This document shows positions 25,615 to 35,465 of a stretch of 64,000 nucleotides of DNA, piece after piece. The DNA is taken from the NCBI RefSeq assembly GCF_000143885.2, contig NC_018581.1:2852001-2916000 (forward strand), in the 5' to 3' direction. This DNA is from Gordonia sp. KTR9. GTDB taxonomy: Bacteria; Actinomycetota; Actinomycetes; Mycobacteriales; Mycobacteriaceae. Within the stretch, counting starts at the first letter, position 1; each line of letters opens with the position of its first letter. Both the position numbers and the translations under genes were made by a program. Under the pieces are notes generated by a model that searched no databases, had not been told where the DNA came from, and was given only the letters and a program-made list of their open reading frames with translations.

Positions 25615-26778
25615 TCAGCCGGCGTCGGCGACGATGATGGGCTTGATGCAGTCATCGAGCTTCGCCGAGAAGATGTGATAACCCTCTGCGATGTGCTCGA
25701 GTGGTATGCGATGGGTGACAATGTCATTCGGCTTGAAGTAGCCGTTGCGTATGTGGTCGAACAATCTGGGCCACTGACGTTTCACCGGACATTGGTTCAT
25801 GTTGAGAGTGAGTCCTTTGTTCATGGCGTCGCCGAACTTCACCGCACTGAACATCGGGCCGTAGGCGCCCATGACCGAGACGGTCCCGCCTTTGCGGACC
25901 GAGTCGATGGCCCAGTTGAGGGCTATCGGGGATCCGCCCTGGAGTTTGAATTTGGCCGCTGTCACGTGCTGGAGGAAATTGCCGTCGGCCTCGGCGCCGA
26001 CGGCGTCGATGACGCGGTCCGCGCCGATGTTGTCGGTGATCTCCTTGAGGTGGACGATGATGTCGTCGTACTCGGCGAAGTTGTAGGTCTCGGCGTGGGC
26101 GAACTGCGCGGCCTGGTCCAGGCGATACTGCAGGTGATCGATGACGATGACCCGTCCCGCGCCCATGAACCAGGCCGACCGTGCGGCGTACAGTCCGACC
26201 GGTCCGGCGCCGAACACGATGACGGTCTCGCCCTGCCGGATGTCGGCGAGCTGGGCTCCGAAGTACCCGGTGGGGAGGGCGTCGGTCAGCATGAGCGCAT
26301 CCTCCGGGTCCATCCAGTCCGGTATGACGCTGGGTCCGACATCGGCGAACGGAACACGCACGAACTCGGCCTGTCCGCCGTCGTATCCACCACAGGTGTG
26401 CGAATAGCCGTAGATCCCGCCGACGGCCGTGGCGTTCGGATTCACGTTGTGGCAGTTGGAGTACAGGCCCCGCGCGCAGAAGTAGCACGTTCCGCAGTAG
26501 ATGTTGAACGGGACCATGACCCGGTCGCCGACACCCACGTTCTGGACCGAGCCGCCGACCGCCTCGACGACCCCGACGAACTCGTGTCCGAAAGTCATCC
26601 CCGGGCGGGTGTCGGGCATCATCCCGTGATACAGGTGCAGGTCCGAGCCGCAGATCGCGGCATGGGTCACCCGGACGATGGCGTCGTTGGGATGTTCGAT
26701 CTGCGGTACAGGCTTCTCCTCGACGCGGACCTTGTAGGGCCCGCGGTAGACCATCGCTCGCATTGTGTCTGGGCTCAT
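25615..26778 (-). CDS. Zinc-dependent alcohol/formaldehyde-type dehydrogenase
   Basis: 387 residues of the glutathione-independent formaldehyde dehydrogenase-like MDR group. Catalytic zinc ligands are in AICGSDLHL and TFGHEFVG; structural-zinc cysteines occur in CGTCYFCARGLYSNC; the NAD loop is VIVFGAGPVGLYAA. The large C-terminal domain extends beyond simple ADHs. Its actual aldehyde or alcohol substrate is unknown. It heads the operon that continues through the hypothetical protein into udgX. Confidence 0.9.
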   Translation of the reverse strand: MSPDTMRAMVYRGPYKVRVEEKPVPQIEHPNDAIVRVTHAAICGSDLHLYHGMMPDTRPGMTFGHEFVGVVEAVGGSVQNVGVGDRVMVPFNIYCGTCYFCARGLYSNCHNVNPNATAVGGIYGYSHTCGGYDGGQAEFVRVPFADVGPSVIPDWMDPEDALMLTDALPTGYFGAQLADIRQGETVIVFGAGPVGLYAARSAWFMGAGRVIVIDHLQYRLDQAAQFAHAETYNFAEYDDIIVHLKEITDNIGADRVIDAVGAEADGNFLQHVTAAKFKLQGGSPIALNWAIDSVRKGGTVSVMGAYGPMFSAVKFGDAMNKGLTLNMNQCPVKRQWPRLFDHIRNGYFKPNDIVTHRIPLEHIAEGYHIFSAKLDDCIKPIIVADAG

Positions 26779-26906
26779 GCGCTGCCGGATACCCCGGCGT
26801 CCGCGGGACTAATCGCGCTGGAGACACTGCGCGAGAAGACCGGTGTCACGGGCAGGGGTGTACAAAAGGAACCCGAGCCCAGGACAGGCTGCAGGAGGAG
26901 ATGTCG

Positions 26907-27701
26907 ATGTCAGTGGTGTCATATGTGATCGCCGGATCGGAGGCCAGCGGGGGAGCGGGCATCCAGGCCGACCTGCGCACTTTCGCGCAGCTCGGTACCT
27001 ACGGGGTGGGGACCATCACCTGCATCGTGTCCTTCGACCCGAACAACGACTGGGCGCATCGCTTCGTACCCGTCGAGTCCGCGGTGATCGCCGATCAGAT
27101 CGAGGTGGCAACCGCTGCGCACGAGCCCGATGTCGTGAAGATCGGCATGCTGGGCACCCCGGCCACGATCTCCACCGTCGCAGCGGCACTGGCCTCGCGA
27201 CCGTGGCGCGAGGTCGTCGTCGACCCTGTGCTCATCTGTAAAGGTCAGGAGCCGGGGGCCGCGCTCGACACCGACAATGCTCTGCGTTCGGAGATCCTGC
27301 CGCTGGCCACCGTGGTGACCCCGAATCTGTTCGAGGCCGCGACTCTGGCCGGCATGGACGAGCTGACGTCGATCGACGATCTCGGCGAGGCGGCTCGCCG
27401 CATCCACGACCTGGGGCCGAAGGTCGTCGTCGTGAAGGGTGGGGTCGGACTCCCCGGCGACGAGGCGATCGATGTCGTCTTCGACGGTACGGACGTCACC
27501 GTGTTGCGCGCCCCGAAGGTCGGTGACGAGCGTGTCTCCGGGGCCGGGTGTGTGTTCGCCGCGGCTACGACCGCGGAGCTCACCAAGGGGGTCGACGTTC
27601 TGGAGGCGATCCGGACCGCCAAGCAGTTCACGCACGACGGCATCGTCGGCCGTTTGGCCTCGCAGGCCCCCTTCGACGCGGTCTGGCACGGAGGGAAGTA
27701 G
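26907..27701 (+). CDS. Pyridoxal/pyridoxine kinase-like (PfkB/ThiD superfamily)
   Basis: 264 residues. VIAGSEASGGAGIQADLRTF at the N-terminus is the ThiD-type substrate loop; VVDPVLICKGQ, VVTPNLFEAATLAGM and ERVSGAGCVFAAATTAEL (anion hole, with a Cys where many kinases have Asp-Thr) follow. The GSGC-like form is seen in ThiD-like pyridoxal kinases. ATG 26907 has GGAGG 8 nt upstream and is preferred over ATG 26901. The next gene overlaps its stop by 1 bp. HMP-phosphate kinase is the main alternative. Confidence 0.82.
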   Translation: MSVVSYVIAGSEASGGAGIQADLRTFAQLGTYGVGTITCIVSFDPNNDWAHRFVPVESAVIADQIEVATAAHEPDVVKIGMLGTPATISTVAAALASRPWREVVVDPVLICKGQEPGAALDTDNALRSEILPLATVVTPNLFEAATLAGMDELTSIDDLGEAARRIHDLGPKVVVVKGGVGLPGDEAIDVVFDGTDVTVLRAPKVGDERVSGAGCVFAAATTAELTKGVDVLEAIRTAKQFTHDGIVGRLASQAPFDAVWHGGK

Positions 27702-28801
27702 TGCCCAGGGTCTCCGACGTCGCAGTCGTCGGTGCCGGGATCATCGGCCTGTCGGCCGCTTATCGCCTTGTTCGGCAGGGTCTTTCGGTCACCGTGTACG
27801 ACGTGGGCCGGCCGGGTCACGGCCAGTCGGCGGGGCAGTCGCGGATCTTCCGGCACGCGCACGACGACCGGCGCCTGGTCGATCTGGCCGTCCGGGCCCG
27901 GCACCACTGGGACGTCTGGTCCGATGAGTTCGGGATCCCGCTGATCTCGCCCGACGGAGCCGTGATGCTCGGCGATGCGGTCCCTCGCCGTCGCGGTCTG
28001 CTCGAACGGGCCGGAGTGACGGTGGTTCCGCTCGACGCCCAGGGGCTTCGGGAGGTGATGCCCGTGCTGGCGGACTATCAGGGCGAGGCGATGCTCGATG
28101 TCGACGGGGGTTCTATCGACACGCGCTCCGCGATCGCGGGACTGAGCGGCCGGTTGTCCGGGACCTTCGTCCACGAGGAGGTTCTCGCGGCGCATTCCGA
28201 TGGTGACACCGTCACCATCAGGACACCGACGACGGTGGGGGAGCATGGTGCGGCGGTGGTGTGCGCGGGACGCGGAACCGCACCGCTGGCCCGGGGCCTC
28301 GGTGTGGCGATCCCGGTCCGATTGGGCGCGCACGTTCGGGTCTCGTTCGCGGTGCGGGACAGCAACCTTCGGCTTCCGACGCTTCAGGACGGCAGTGGAC
28401 ACTTCGGCGCGGACGCTGTCTACGCCGCGGGGTATCCGGACCGGTCGGCGTATGGGCTGGGCATCGCCGACGACATCGACGCACACGACGACGGAACCCT
28501 CGACGACGCGACTCGGTTGGGTGAGCTCGCGGACGCAGCCGGCCGCTATGTGGCGACTGCACTGCCGGGCCTCGATCCCACACCTCGCGACATCGTGCAC
28601 TGCTGGGTGACCACTCTCCCGTGGGGTGACGACGGTGTCGCGCTCTGGCGTACCGGGCCTGTCGTCGCGGTGGCGGGCCACAACATGTTCAAACACGCGC
28701 CCGTGATCGGTGAAGCGCTCGCCGAGACCGTTGTCGCAGGGCGTGTTCCGTCCGGGTTTGCGCCCGAGGACAGACTCGGCGGCGTCGCGGACAAGGCATG
28801 A
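27701..28801 (+). CDS. FAD-dependent oxidoreductase (DAO/sarcosine oxidase type)
   Basis: 366 residues. DVAVVGAGIIGLSAAYRLV is the FAD loop; SAGQSRIFRHAH follows as in monomeric sarcosine oxidase and related amine oxidases, and VVAVAGHNMFKHAPVIGE is the C-terminal FAD contact. GTG 27701 shares its first base with the TAG of the kinase gene, so translation is coupled. Coupling to a B6 kinase hints at an amine or B6-related substrate, but nothing in the sequence proves it. Confidence 0.87.
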   Translation: MPRVSDVAVVGAGIIGLSAAYRLVRQGLSVTVYDVGRPGHGQSAGQSRIFRHAHDDRRLVDLAVRARHHWDVWSDEFGIPLISPDGAVMLGDAVPRRRGLLERAGVTVVPLDAQGLREVMPVLADYQGEAMLDVDGGSIDTRSAIAGLSGRLSGTFVHEEVLAAHSDGDTVTIRTPTTVGEHGAAVVCAGRGTAPLARGLGVAIPVRLGAHVRVSFAVRDSNLRLPTLQDGSGHFGADAVYAAGYPDRSAYGLGIADDIDAHDDGTLDDATRLGELADAAGRYVATALPGLDPTPRDIVHCWVTTLPWGDDGVALWRTGPVVAVAGHNMFKHAPVIGEALAETVVAGRVPSGFAPEDRLGGVADKA

Positions 28802-28835
28802 GCCTGGTCGACACCGCCACGTGAGTCCTGGTCAG

Positions 28836-28867
28836 CAGGCCGGACGTGAGGTCGAGACCTCGGCCTG
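28836..28867 (+). terminator. Possible terminator after the kinase/oxidase pair
   Basis: CAGGCC (28836-28841) pairs with GGCCTG (28862-28867) around an inner GAGGTC-GA-GACCTC dyad, with a one-sided 6-nt bulge. It lies 35 bp after the oxidase stop and before the monooxygenase gene. Confidence 0.4.
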
Positions 28868-28922
28868 ACGTCCGTGGTGCATCCTGGAGACTGCACACCG
28901 TAGTCGACCAGAGGAGTACCGG

Positions 28923-30422
28923 GTGACGACGACGCCGGAGAATGTCGATGTCCTCATCATCGGCGCAGGCATATCGGGCATCGGGGCCGCCCGGTACCTG
29001 CGAACCGAGCACCCGGGCAGGACGATCGCCATCGTCGAGGCCCGAGAGTCGGCGGGCGGCACGTGGGATCTGTTCCGGTACCCGGGAATACGGTCGGACT
29101 CCGACCTCCACACCTTCGGCTACGCGTTCAAGCCGTGGACCGACAAGCAGGCCATCGCCGACGCACCCCGGATACTCGACTACCTGCACGAGACGATCGA
29201 GGAGAACGACCTCGCGCCGCACATCCGCTACGGCCATCGGGTGATCGCGGCGTCGTGGTCGTCCGCCGACGCACGCTGGTCCGTCACCGTCGAGCGCACC
29301 GACACCGGTGAACACATCCAGATCAGTGCGCGGTGGATCTTCTGCGGGTCCGGTTATTACGACTACGACGAAGGGTTCAGCCCGGACTTCACCGCGCGCG
29401 AGCGGTTCCAGGGACAGATCGTGCATCCTCAGCACTGGCCGGAGGACCTCGACTACACGGACAAGCGGGTCGTGGTGATCGGCAGCGGTGCCACTGCTGT
29501 GACACTGCTGCCGGCGATGGCTGAGCGTGCCGCGCACGTGACGATGCTGCAACGGACACCCACCTACATCATCCCGTTGCCACGCGAGGACGCGATCGCG
29601 AACACCCTGAAGAAGGTGTTGGGCGACGAACGCGGTTACGCGTTGACGCGGCAGAAGAACGTCGCCCAGCAGCGGGTGCTGTTCGAACTGTGCCAACGGT
29701 TCCCGAAAACCGCCCGCCGGATCATCCGAAAGATCAATCAATCTCAGCTACCGGACGACTATCCGGTGGACACCCATTTCAACCCGCCGTACAACCCCTG
29801 GGATCAGCGGTTGTGCGTCGTCCCCGATGCCGACCTGTTCCGGACGATCCGGTCGGGCAAGGCCTCCATCGTCACCGACCGCGTCGAGACGTTCACCGAG
29901 ACCGGGATCAGGCTCGAGAGCGGCGAGGAGCTCGCCGCCGACATCATCGTCACCGCAACCGGTCTCAACATCAAGATCATCGGCGGAATCGACCTCAGCG
30001 TCGACGGCGAGCAGGTGTCACTGCCGGACACCGTCGTCTATCGGGGAATGATGCTGTCCGGGGTGCCCAACTTCGCACTCGCCATCGGGTACACGAACTC
30101 GTCGTGGACGCTCAAGATCGGCCTCATCTGCGAGTACTTCTGCAAACTCCTCGCGCACATGGACACCGCGGGGTACGACACGGTCTGGGCGGTGGCCGAC
30201 CCGGACATGCCGACCCGGCCACTGCTCGACTTCGGCGCGGGCTACGTGCAACGAGCGCTCGACACCCTGCCCAAGCAGGGTCCGGAAGCGCCGTGGGTCA
30301 TGTCCATGAGCTACTACACCGACCGTCGCCTGCTCCGCGGCCACGTGGCCGACGACAATCTGCGATTCGCCGTGGCGGGGGAGCGAACCGTTTCGGCGAC
30401 CACGGCTGCGCCGTCGTCCTGA
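28923..30422 (+). CDS. EthA-like Baeyer-Villiger flavin monooxygenase
   Basis: 499 residues. The FAD loop is [17 protein letters not shown], the Baeyer-Villiger fingerprint [12 protein letters not shown] is at residues 162-173, and the NADPH loop [16 protein letters not shown] follows. From recall of that protein, segments such as [17 protein letters not shown], the [10 protein letters not shown] motif and KGMMLSG-like text align along its full length with mycobacterial EthA, the enzyme that activates ethionamide. Natural role: oxidation of ketones or thio-compounds. No EthR-like TetR regulator is adjacent. Confidence 0.92.
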   Translation: MTTTPENVDVLIIGAGISGIGAARYLRTEHPGRTIAIVEARESAGGTWDLFRYPGIRSDSDLHTFGYAFKPWTDKQAIADAPRILDYLHETIEENDLAPHIRYGHRVIAASWSSADARWSVTVERTDTGEHIQISARWIFCGSGYYDYDEGFSPDFTARERFQGQIVHPQHWPEDLDYTDKRVVVIGSGATAVTLLPAMAERAAHVTMLQRTPTYIIPLPREDAIANTLKKVLGDERGYALTRQKNVAQQRVLFELCQRFPKTARRIIRKINQSQLPDDYPVDTHFNPPYNPWDQRLCVVPDADLFRTIRSGKASIVTDRVETFTETGIRLESGEELAADIIVTATGLNIKIIGGIDLSVDGEQVSLPDTVVYRGMMLSGVPNFALAIGYTNSSWTLKIGLICEYFCKLLAHMDTAGYDTVWAVADPDMPTRPLLDFGAGYVQRALDTLPKQGPEAPWVMSMSYYTDRRLLRGHVADDNLRFAVAGERTVSATTAAPSS

Positions 30423-30473
30423 CCCCGTGTCGGAAGAACGGTGCCGGCGAGTTCGGGACCGTACGCTGACCGC

Positions 30474-30923
30474 ATGGAGTTCGAGGAGACCTTCACCGTG
30501 GTGGCCGTGGTGTTCGAGGCGGTCGGTGCGCTCGCGATGATCATCGGGTTCGTCGTCGCGATCGTCCTGGGAGCACGATCCCTGGTCCGTCACGAAGGGG
30601 GAGGGGTGGCGTTCTCCGTACTCCGCAACACCCTGGGCGCAGCCATCCTGCTCGGACTCGAGGTATTGGTCGCCGCCGATCTCATCCGCACCATCACCTC
30701 CAAACCCTCCATCGAGGACGCGCTGATCCTGGGGATCATCGTCGTGATCCGGACCGTCCTGTCGATGTCCATCCAGATCGAGATCGAAGGGGTACTTCCG
30801 TGGCGCCGAGCGCTCCTCACCAGCGGCGGACAACTGCTGGGCCAGGCGGTCGCTCGCGATTCCGCGGCTTCCGCGGCCGCGCGTGAGAACTCCGCGGCCG
30901 ACGCGCGGCGGACATCGGGCTGA
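30474..30923 (+). CDS. DUF1622-like small membrane protein
   Basis: 149 residues with three hydrophobic helices (VVAVVFEAVGALAMIIGFVVAIVLG, then LGAAILLGLEVLVAADLI, then ALILGIIVVIRTVLS) and an EIEGVLPWR segment, the pattern of DUF1622. The Ala/Arg-rich tail looks disordered. ATG 30474 is chosen over the frame start at 30441. Function is unknown. Confidence 0.85.
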   Translation: MEFEETFTVVAVVFEAVGALAMIIGFVVAIVLGARSLVRHEGGGVAFSVLRNTLGAAILLGLEVLVAADLIRTITSKPSIEDALILGIIVVIRTVLSMSIQIEIEGVLPWRRALLTSGGQLLGQAVARDSAASAAARENSAADARRTSG

Positions 30924-30939
30924 CGGCCACGGCCGACGG

Positions 30940-31887
30940 CTACGTCCGTCGGAACTGCTGCCGGTACCTCGCGGGTGACGTCGCGAACGCGGTCGCGAAG
31001 TTCTGCCGCATCGTGACGCTGCTCCCGAATCCGCAGCGACGGGCGATGGTGTCGACGGCCAGGTCCGTGGTCTCCAGCAGCACGCGCGCCGCGTCGAGTC
31101 GCTGGGTGAGGACCCACTGTGCGGGGGTGGCGCCGGTCGCGATCTTGAAGTTTCGGACGAAGCTCCGCGTACTCATGCATGCGTGTGCGGCCAATCGCTC
31201 GACGGTGAGCGATTCGTCGAGATGCCCCAGCGCCCAGGCGATCACGTCACCGATCGGATTGTCCGCGGCTGTCGTGGGCACGGGACGCCGGGTGTACTGG
31301 GCCTGCCCGCCGTCACGGTGTGGGGCCACCACGAGACTGCGCGCCACGTCGTTGGCGACGTCGGCGCCGAGCCGCTCCCGCACCAGGTGCAGGCATGCGT
31401 CCACCGCGGAAACCGTTCCCGCAGAAGTCATCACGTCGCCGTGATCGACGTACAGGACCAACGAGTCGAGGTCGATGTCGGAGTGCCGGGACTTGAGCGC
31501 CTCCATCGCAGCCCAGTGGGTCACCGCGGTCCGGCCGGCCAGGAGACCCGAGTCCGCAACGGCCACGGCCCCGAGGCACAAGCCCACAATGGTGGCGCCG
31601 CGGGCGTGCGCCGCGGTCAGCAGTTCGTCGAGACGGGCGTCGAGCTCCGGCAGATCCTCCGGCCAGGACGGCACCACGACGATGTCCGCCGTGGCGGCGG
31701 CGTCGGGACCGGACAATCCACTCAGGCGGTAGCCCTCGGCGAGGGTGACCGCATCCTCGGTGAAACTCCACAGCGTGGTCGTCCACGGCGTACGTGGTGA
31801 CACCCGGCGCACTTCGCCGAACACCAGCTGGGGTGCGGCCAGATGGAAGCTCGATACGCCGTCGAAGGCGTAGATGGCGATGTGCAT
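30940..31887 (-). CDS. GlxA-type AraC regulator (DJ-1/PfpI plus AraC HTH)
   Basis: 315 residues. The N-terminal half is a DJ-1/PfpI-like sensor (IAIYAFDGVSSFHLAAPQLVFGE, then GLCLGAVAVADSGLL); the C-terminal half is an AraC DNA-binding domain (ERLAAHACMSTRSFVRNFK, then IARRCGFGSSVTMRQNF). It is divergent from an isochorismatase-family gene, a common pairing in which the regulator controls the hydrolase. Confidence 0.93.
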   Translation of the reverse strand: MHIAIYAFDGVSSFHLAAPQLVFGEVRRVSPRTPWTTTLWSFTEDAVTLAEGYRLSGLSGPDAAATADIVVVPSWPEDLPELDARLDELLTAAHARGATIVGLCLGAVAVADSGLLAGRTAVTHWAAMEALKSRHSDIDLDSLVLYVDHGDVMTSAGTVSAVDACLHLVRERLGADVANDVARSLVVAPHRDGGQAQYTRRPVPTTAADNPIGDVIAWALGHLDESLTVERLAAHACMSTRSFVRNFKIATGATPAQWVLTQRLDAARVLLETTDLAVDTIARRCGFGSSVTMRQNFATAFATSPARYRQQFRRT

Positions 31888-32011
31888 ACTGGCTCGATTT
31901 CATCGGTAGGGGGCAGTTGCGCCACTTCCGACCGTACCCGGTGGTCTCGGAGAATCGAGTCGACACATCGGCGGGCGCACCGGCGAACGCCGACGACACA
32001 AGGAGCACATC

Positions 32012-32647
32012 GTGACAGCATCTCGTCGGGCACTCGTCCTCGTCGACGTCCAGAACCAGTATTTCGACGGCCCGCTCACCATCCAGTACCCGCCGGGCGA
32101 GACGAGCGTGCGCAACATCGCGCGGATCATCGACCATGCGGTCGCGAACGCCGTCCCGGTCGTCGTCGTCCGCCACACGCTGCCGTCGGATGCTCCGGTG
32201 TTCGCCGAGGGGAGCGATGCCTGGCAGTTGCATCCCGAGGTCGCCCGACGAGTCGATCCGAGTTGGAAGTCGGTGCACAAGAACGTCGGAAGCGTGTTCG
32301 GCGGCACCGACCTCGCCGAGTGGCTGCGGGCCGAGCGCGTGGACACGATCACCCTCGTCGGCTACATGACCAACAATTGCGACCTCGCGTCGGCGGCGGG
32401 CGCCGAGGAACTCGGGTTCACCGCGGAGATCATCTCCGACGCCACGGGTGCGATCCACATCGCCAATGCGGCCGGGAAGGCGTCGGCCGAGCAGGTCCAC
32501 AACACGCTCATGGCGGTGCTCAACTCCAACTTCGCCGCCGTCGCCACGACCGACGCATGGCTCGAGGCCGTCACTGCCGGCACCGCACTCGAGAAGGACA
32601 ACCTCGTCGCGTCGGCGCTGGAGGGGCAGAACGTCTTCGGTGCCTGA
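32012..32647 (+). CDS. Isochorismatase-like cysteine hydrolase
   Basis: 211 residues. The catalytic triad of the family is visible: Asp12 (LVLVDVQNQYF), Lys90 (SVHKNVGSVF) and Cys123 (GYMTNNCDLAS), the nucleophile. Members hydrolyse amides such as nicotinamide, ureidoacrylate or isochorismate; the residues seen do not decide among these. GTG 32012 has AGGAG 6 nt upstream. The GlxA-type gene divergent from it is the likely controller. Confidence 0.92.
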   Translation: MTASRRALVLVDVQNQYFDGPLTIQYPPGETSVRNIARIIDHAVANAVPVVVVRHTLPSDAPVFAEGSDAWQLHPEVARRVDPSWKSVHKNVGSVFGGTDLAEWLRAERVDTITLVGYMTNNCDLASAAGAEELGFTAEIISDATGAIHIANAAGKASAEQVHNTLMAVLNSNFAAVATTDAWLEAVTAGTALEKDNLVASALEGQNVFGA

Positions 32648-32671
32648 CCCCCTCCTCGCGGTTCAGGTGGA

Positions 32672-33490
32672 TCACATCCGTGCGTACCGCGCCAGCCAGT
32701 AGCAGTACACGCCGTACGCGGCGATACCCACCGCTGCCAACACCATCAAGACCTGGCCGGCCGGCAGGCCCGCGAGAGATTTGACCGCACCGTCGATCCC
32801 CGTCGCCTTCGAGGGATCTGCGGTCGCGACCGCGACGATCACCAGGATGCCGGTACCGGCGAGGACGACACCTTTGCCGCAGTAGCCGACCACGCCGGCA
32901 ACCGTCGCAGCCTTGTCGCCGGAGATCGTGAGATCGTCGAGGAACGATCGGCTCGCTCCCTTGTACACGTGGTAGATCCCGACCCCGATGATGATCAGGC
33001 CGGCTGCGACGAGAACGAACTTGCCTCCGCCCGACTGCAGGAGCCGAGCTGTCAGACCGGCGTTCTCCTGACCGCTCGACTTCCCCTGACCTGTCGCGAA
33101 ACGGATTGCCGACCAAGCGAAACCGACGTAGACGACGGCCAGCGACAGCGCCTTTCCGCGGTCGAACCACTGCTCGGCACCGTCGCTGTCCTCACCCGGT
33201 TCGGTCGCGTGTGGCCCCACAATGGCCTCGGCGAGTCGCCACAGGGCGAGGGCGGCGAACGCGACCGCGGCGACCCACAGCACGATTCGCCCACCCGACG
33301 AGTCGGCGAAGATGCCCAGGGCCCCTGACTGGTCGGCGTTTCCACCCCCGCCGAAGGCGAGGCGGAGGACGATGTAGGCGATCAGCAGATGGAGCAGCCC
33401 GCTGACTGCGTGCCCGGCGCGGGCGAGGCGCTCGAACCACGGGCTGTCGGTGGCGCGGTCCACCGCGCCGGTCACTTGATTGCGGCTCAT
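32672..33490 (-). CDS. DUF1206 membrane protein
   Basis: 272 residues arranged as three repeats of a two-helix unit, each starting with an AR-GH/GK-V segment (LARAGHAVSGLLHLLIAYIVLRLAFG; FDRGKALSLAVVYVGFAWSAIRF; CGKGVVLAGTGILVIVAVA) and ending at a YGVYCYWLARYARM C-terminus. This matches DUF1206. Function is unknown. Confidence 0.92.
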   Translation of the reverse strand: MSRNQVTGAVDRATDSPWFERLARAGHAVSGLLHLLIAYIVLRLAFGGGGNADQSGALGIFADSSGGRIVLWVAAVAFAALALWRLAEAIVGPHATEPGEDSDGAEQWFDRGKALSLAVVYVGFAWSAIRFATGQGKSSGQENAGLTARLLQSGGGKFVLVAAGLIIIGVGIYHVYKGASRSFLDDLTISGDKAATVAGVVGYCGKGVVLAGTGILVIVAVATADPSKATGIDGAVKSLAGLPAGQVLMVLAAVGIAAYGVYCYWLARYARM

Positions 33491-33569
33491 CGTGCCACGT
33501 CCCTTCCGCCGATCGACCGAGCTCGTGCCCGGCCGGTCCCATTGACGTTACGGGGTGCCACCCGACGGC

Positions 33570-34661
33570 TCAGTTCCCCTGCGAGTTGCGAAGCGCCCGC
33601 GCCTGTTCGATGAACTTCTGATCCTTCTCATCGTTCTTGTCCGAGGCCGTGGTGTCCCGCGGCGGCAGTTGCAGGTGCTCCTCGGCGGGCATACCCGCCT
33701 GGAGCTGCCGGCCGCGCTCGAGTTCCGAGTCGAACTCGGCGCCGAACAGCAGGGCGAGGTTCGTCAGCCACAACCACAGCAGGAACACGATGACCCCGGC
33801 GAGTGCCCCGTAGGTCTTGTTGTAACTGCCGAAGTTCGACACATACAGCGCAAACGCGGCCGACGCGACGATCCACGTGACGATGGCGAGCACCGCACCG
33901 GCACTGATCCAACGGAACTTCGGCTGCTGCACATTCGGCGTCGCCCAGTACAGGATCGCGACGATCAGGATGACGAACAGCAGCAGGATGGGCCACCGAA
34001 CGATGTTCCACACGGTGAGCGCGGTGTCGCCGAGCCCGACGGCGTCACCGATCGATTTCGCGATCGGCCCGCTGATCGCGAGCATCAGTGCCACCGCGGC
34101 CGCGAGAACAAGCGCCACGAGTGTCACCAGCAGCATGATGGGCCGCAACTTCCAGATGGGGCGGCCCTCGTCGATCTCGTACATGCGGTTCATGGCGCGG
34201 CCGAAGGCTCCCACGTATCCCGATGCGGACCACAGCGCGCCGAGCAGACCGAGCACGAGTGCGAAACCGGCGCTGGGCGCGGCCACGAGTTGTTCGACGG
34301 GCCCTCGCAACGTGTCCACCGCCGACGACGGGCCGATGTCGTCGACCATCTGCAGGACTGCGTCGGTCGTCTTCTCGCCCTGGCCGAACACGCCGAGCAG
34401 CGAGACCAGCGCGAGCAGCGCCGGGAACAGCGACAGCACCGAGTAGTACGTCAACGCCGCGGCGAGGTCGGTGCACTGGTCGCGCGAGAACTCGCGAGCG
34501 GTCTTCTTCAGTACGAAGAGCATCGACGGCTTGGTCAGGTCGGTCGGCGAGTCCGGCTTACGCGGGTCGTCGGGATCGGCCGAATCGGGGTCGTCGCGAA
34601 CGTCCCGGTCGCCCGCGACCGGATCTCGCTCAGCTGGGTCGGCTGCGTCATCTCGTTGCAT
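33570..34661 (-). CDS. YihY/BrkB family membrane protein (second copy)
   Basis: About 363 residues. An acidic Asp/Pro-rich leader is followed by AAALTYYSVLSLFPALLAL and VIVFLLWLWLTNLALLFGAEFDSELER, the two diagnostic YihY/BrkB segments. It is only distantly like the copy at 21116-22129. The start is uncertain: ATG 34661 is used, but GTG 34685 or TTG 34694 could serve. The C-terminal 60 residues are hydrophilic and look cytoplasmic. Confidence 0.9.
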   Translation of the reverse strand: MQRDDAADPAERDPVAGDRDVRDDPDSADPDDPRKPDSPTDLTKPSMLFVLKKTAREFSRDQCTDLAAALTYYSVLSLFPALLALVSLLGVFGQGEKTTDAVLQMVDDIGPSSAVDTLRGPVEQLVAAPSAGFALVLGLLGALWSASGYVGAFGRAMNRMYEIDEGRPIWKLRPIMLLVTLVALVLAAAVALMLAISGPIAKSIGDAVGLGDTALTVWNIVRWPILLLFVILIVAILYWATPNVQQPKFRWISAGAVLAIVTWIVASAAFALYVSNFGSYNKTYGALAGVIVFLLWLWLTNLALLFGAEFDSELERGRQLQAGMPAEEHLQLPPRDTTASDKNDEKDQKFIEQARALRNSQGN

Positions 34662-34733
34662 CTCCTGCGCATATCCCTCGGGCACGCAAGCCAAACCCGA
34701 TCGACGTCGTCAACCCCCGCCGGGCGTTCGACG

Positions 34734-35459
34734 TCAGCGCACGTGAGTGCACGCGTCGTCGACCGCACGTTGCAGATCACGCTGGATCCACCGCGTCACC
34801 GCAGCCGGCGTCTCGTCGCGTCGACCGCGGAGGTCCACCGGATCGCCCAACGCGACAACGGGGCGCCCGCCTCCGCTCGGATAGGCGATCCCCGCGGACA
34901 CCATCCACACCTCGACGTCGTTCCGTAGTGCGCGATGAGCGATGTGTCCGATCCCGGTACCGAGTCGCTGAACCTGGGTGGGGTCGCCCTCGTTGCAGGT
35001 TCCCTCCGGGAACACCGCGATGCTGTCACCGCGCGCCATCCGTTCGACGCAGACGCCGATCATCCGACGCCCCGCATCCGCGGCCGCCCGCACTCCGTGG
35101 TCCTTGCTGCGGAAGACCGGGATCCCGCCCAGGGTGTCGATCTTCCTACGCTGCTCCGGATCCTCGAACAATTCGTCCTTCGCGAGGACCCGCAGACTGC
35201 CGATCCGCCGTCGCAAGGGTGAGCGGAACCCCGCTGCGGCGAGGACCAACGGGTCCCGCTCGGAGACGTGATTGGCCGCGATGAGCATCGGCACCCCGGT
35301 GCGAACGGTGCGGTTGAGCCGGTCCCGCGAGCGAAAGCGAACGACCGGCCGAATCCGAGCGGCGAGCACGCCGTACATCATCCGCGCCCGGGCTCGGTCC
35401 TGCTGATGGACGAGGTAGTGCTCGTACACAGCCTGCGACTCGGACAGCTCGACCCTCAC
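34734..35459 (-). CDS. 1-acylglycerol-3-phosphate acyltransferase-like protein
   Basis: 241 residues of the PlsC/AGPAT superfamily. The catalytic HX4D motif is NHVSERD (His64, Asp69); the substrate motif FPEGTCNEGD follows, and LLxN-like GGIPVFRSK lies between. No membrane helix is obvious, so it is probably peripheral. GTG 35459 lies 7 bp from a perfect palindrome that may be a regulator site. The acyl acceptor is unknown. Confidence 0.88.
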   Translation of the reverse strand: MRVELSESQAVYEHYLVHQQDRARARMMYGVLAARIRPVVRFRSRDRLNRTVRTGVPMLIAANHVSERDPLVLAAAGFRSPLRRRIGSLRVLAKDELFEDPEQRRKIDTLGGIPVFRSKDHGVRAAADAGRRMIGVCVERMARGDSIAVFPEGTCNEGDPTQVQRLGTGIGHIAHRALRNDVEVWMVSAGIAYPSGGGRPVVALGDPVDLRGRRDETPAAVTRWIQRDLQRAVDDACTHVR

Positions 35460-35465
35460 CTAAGT

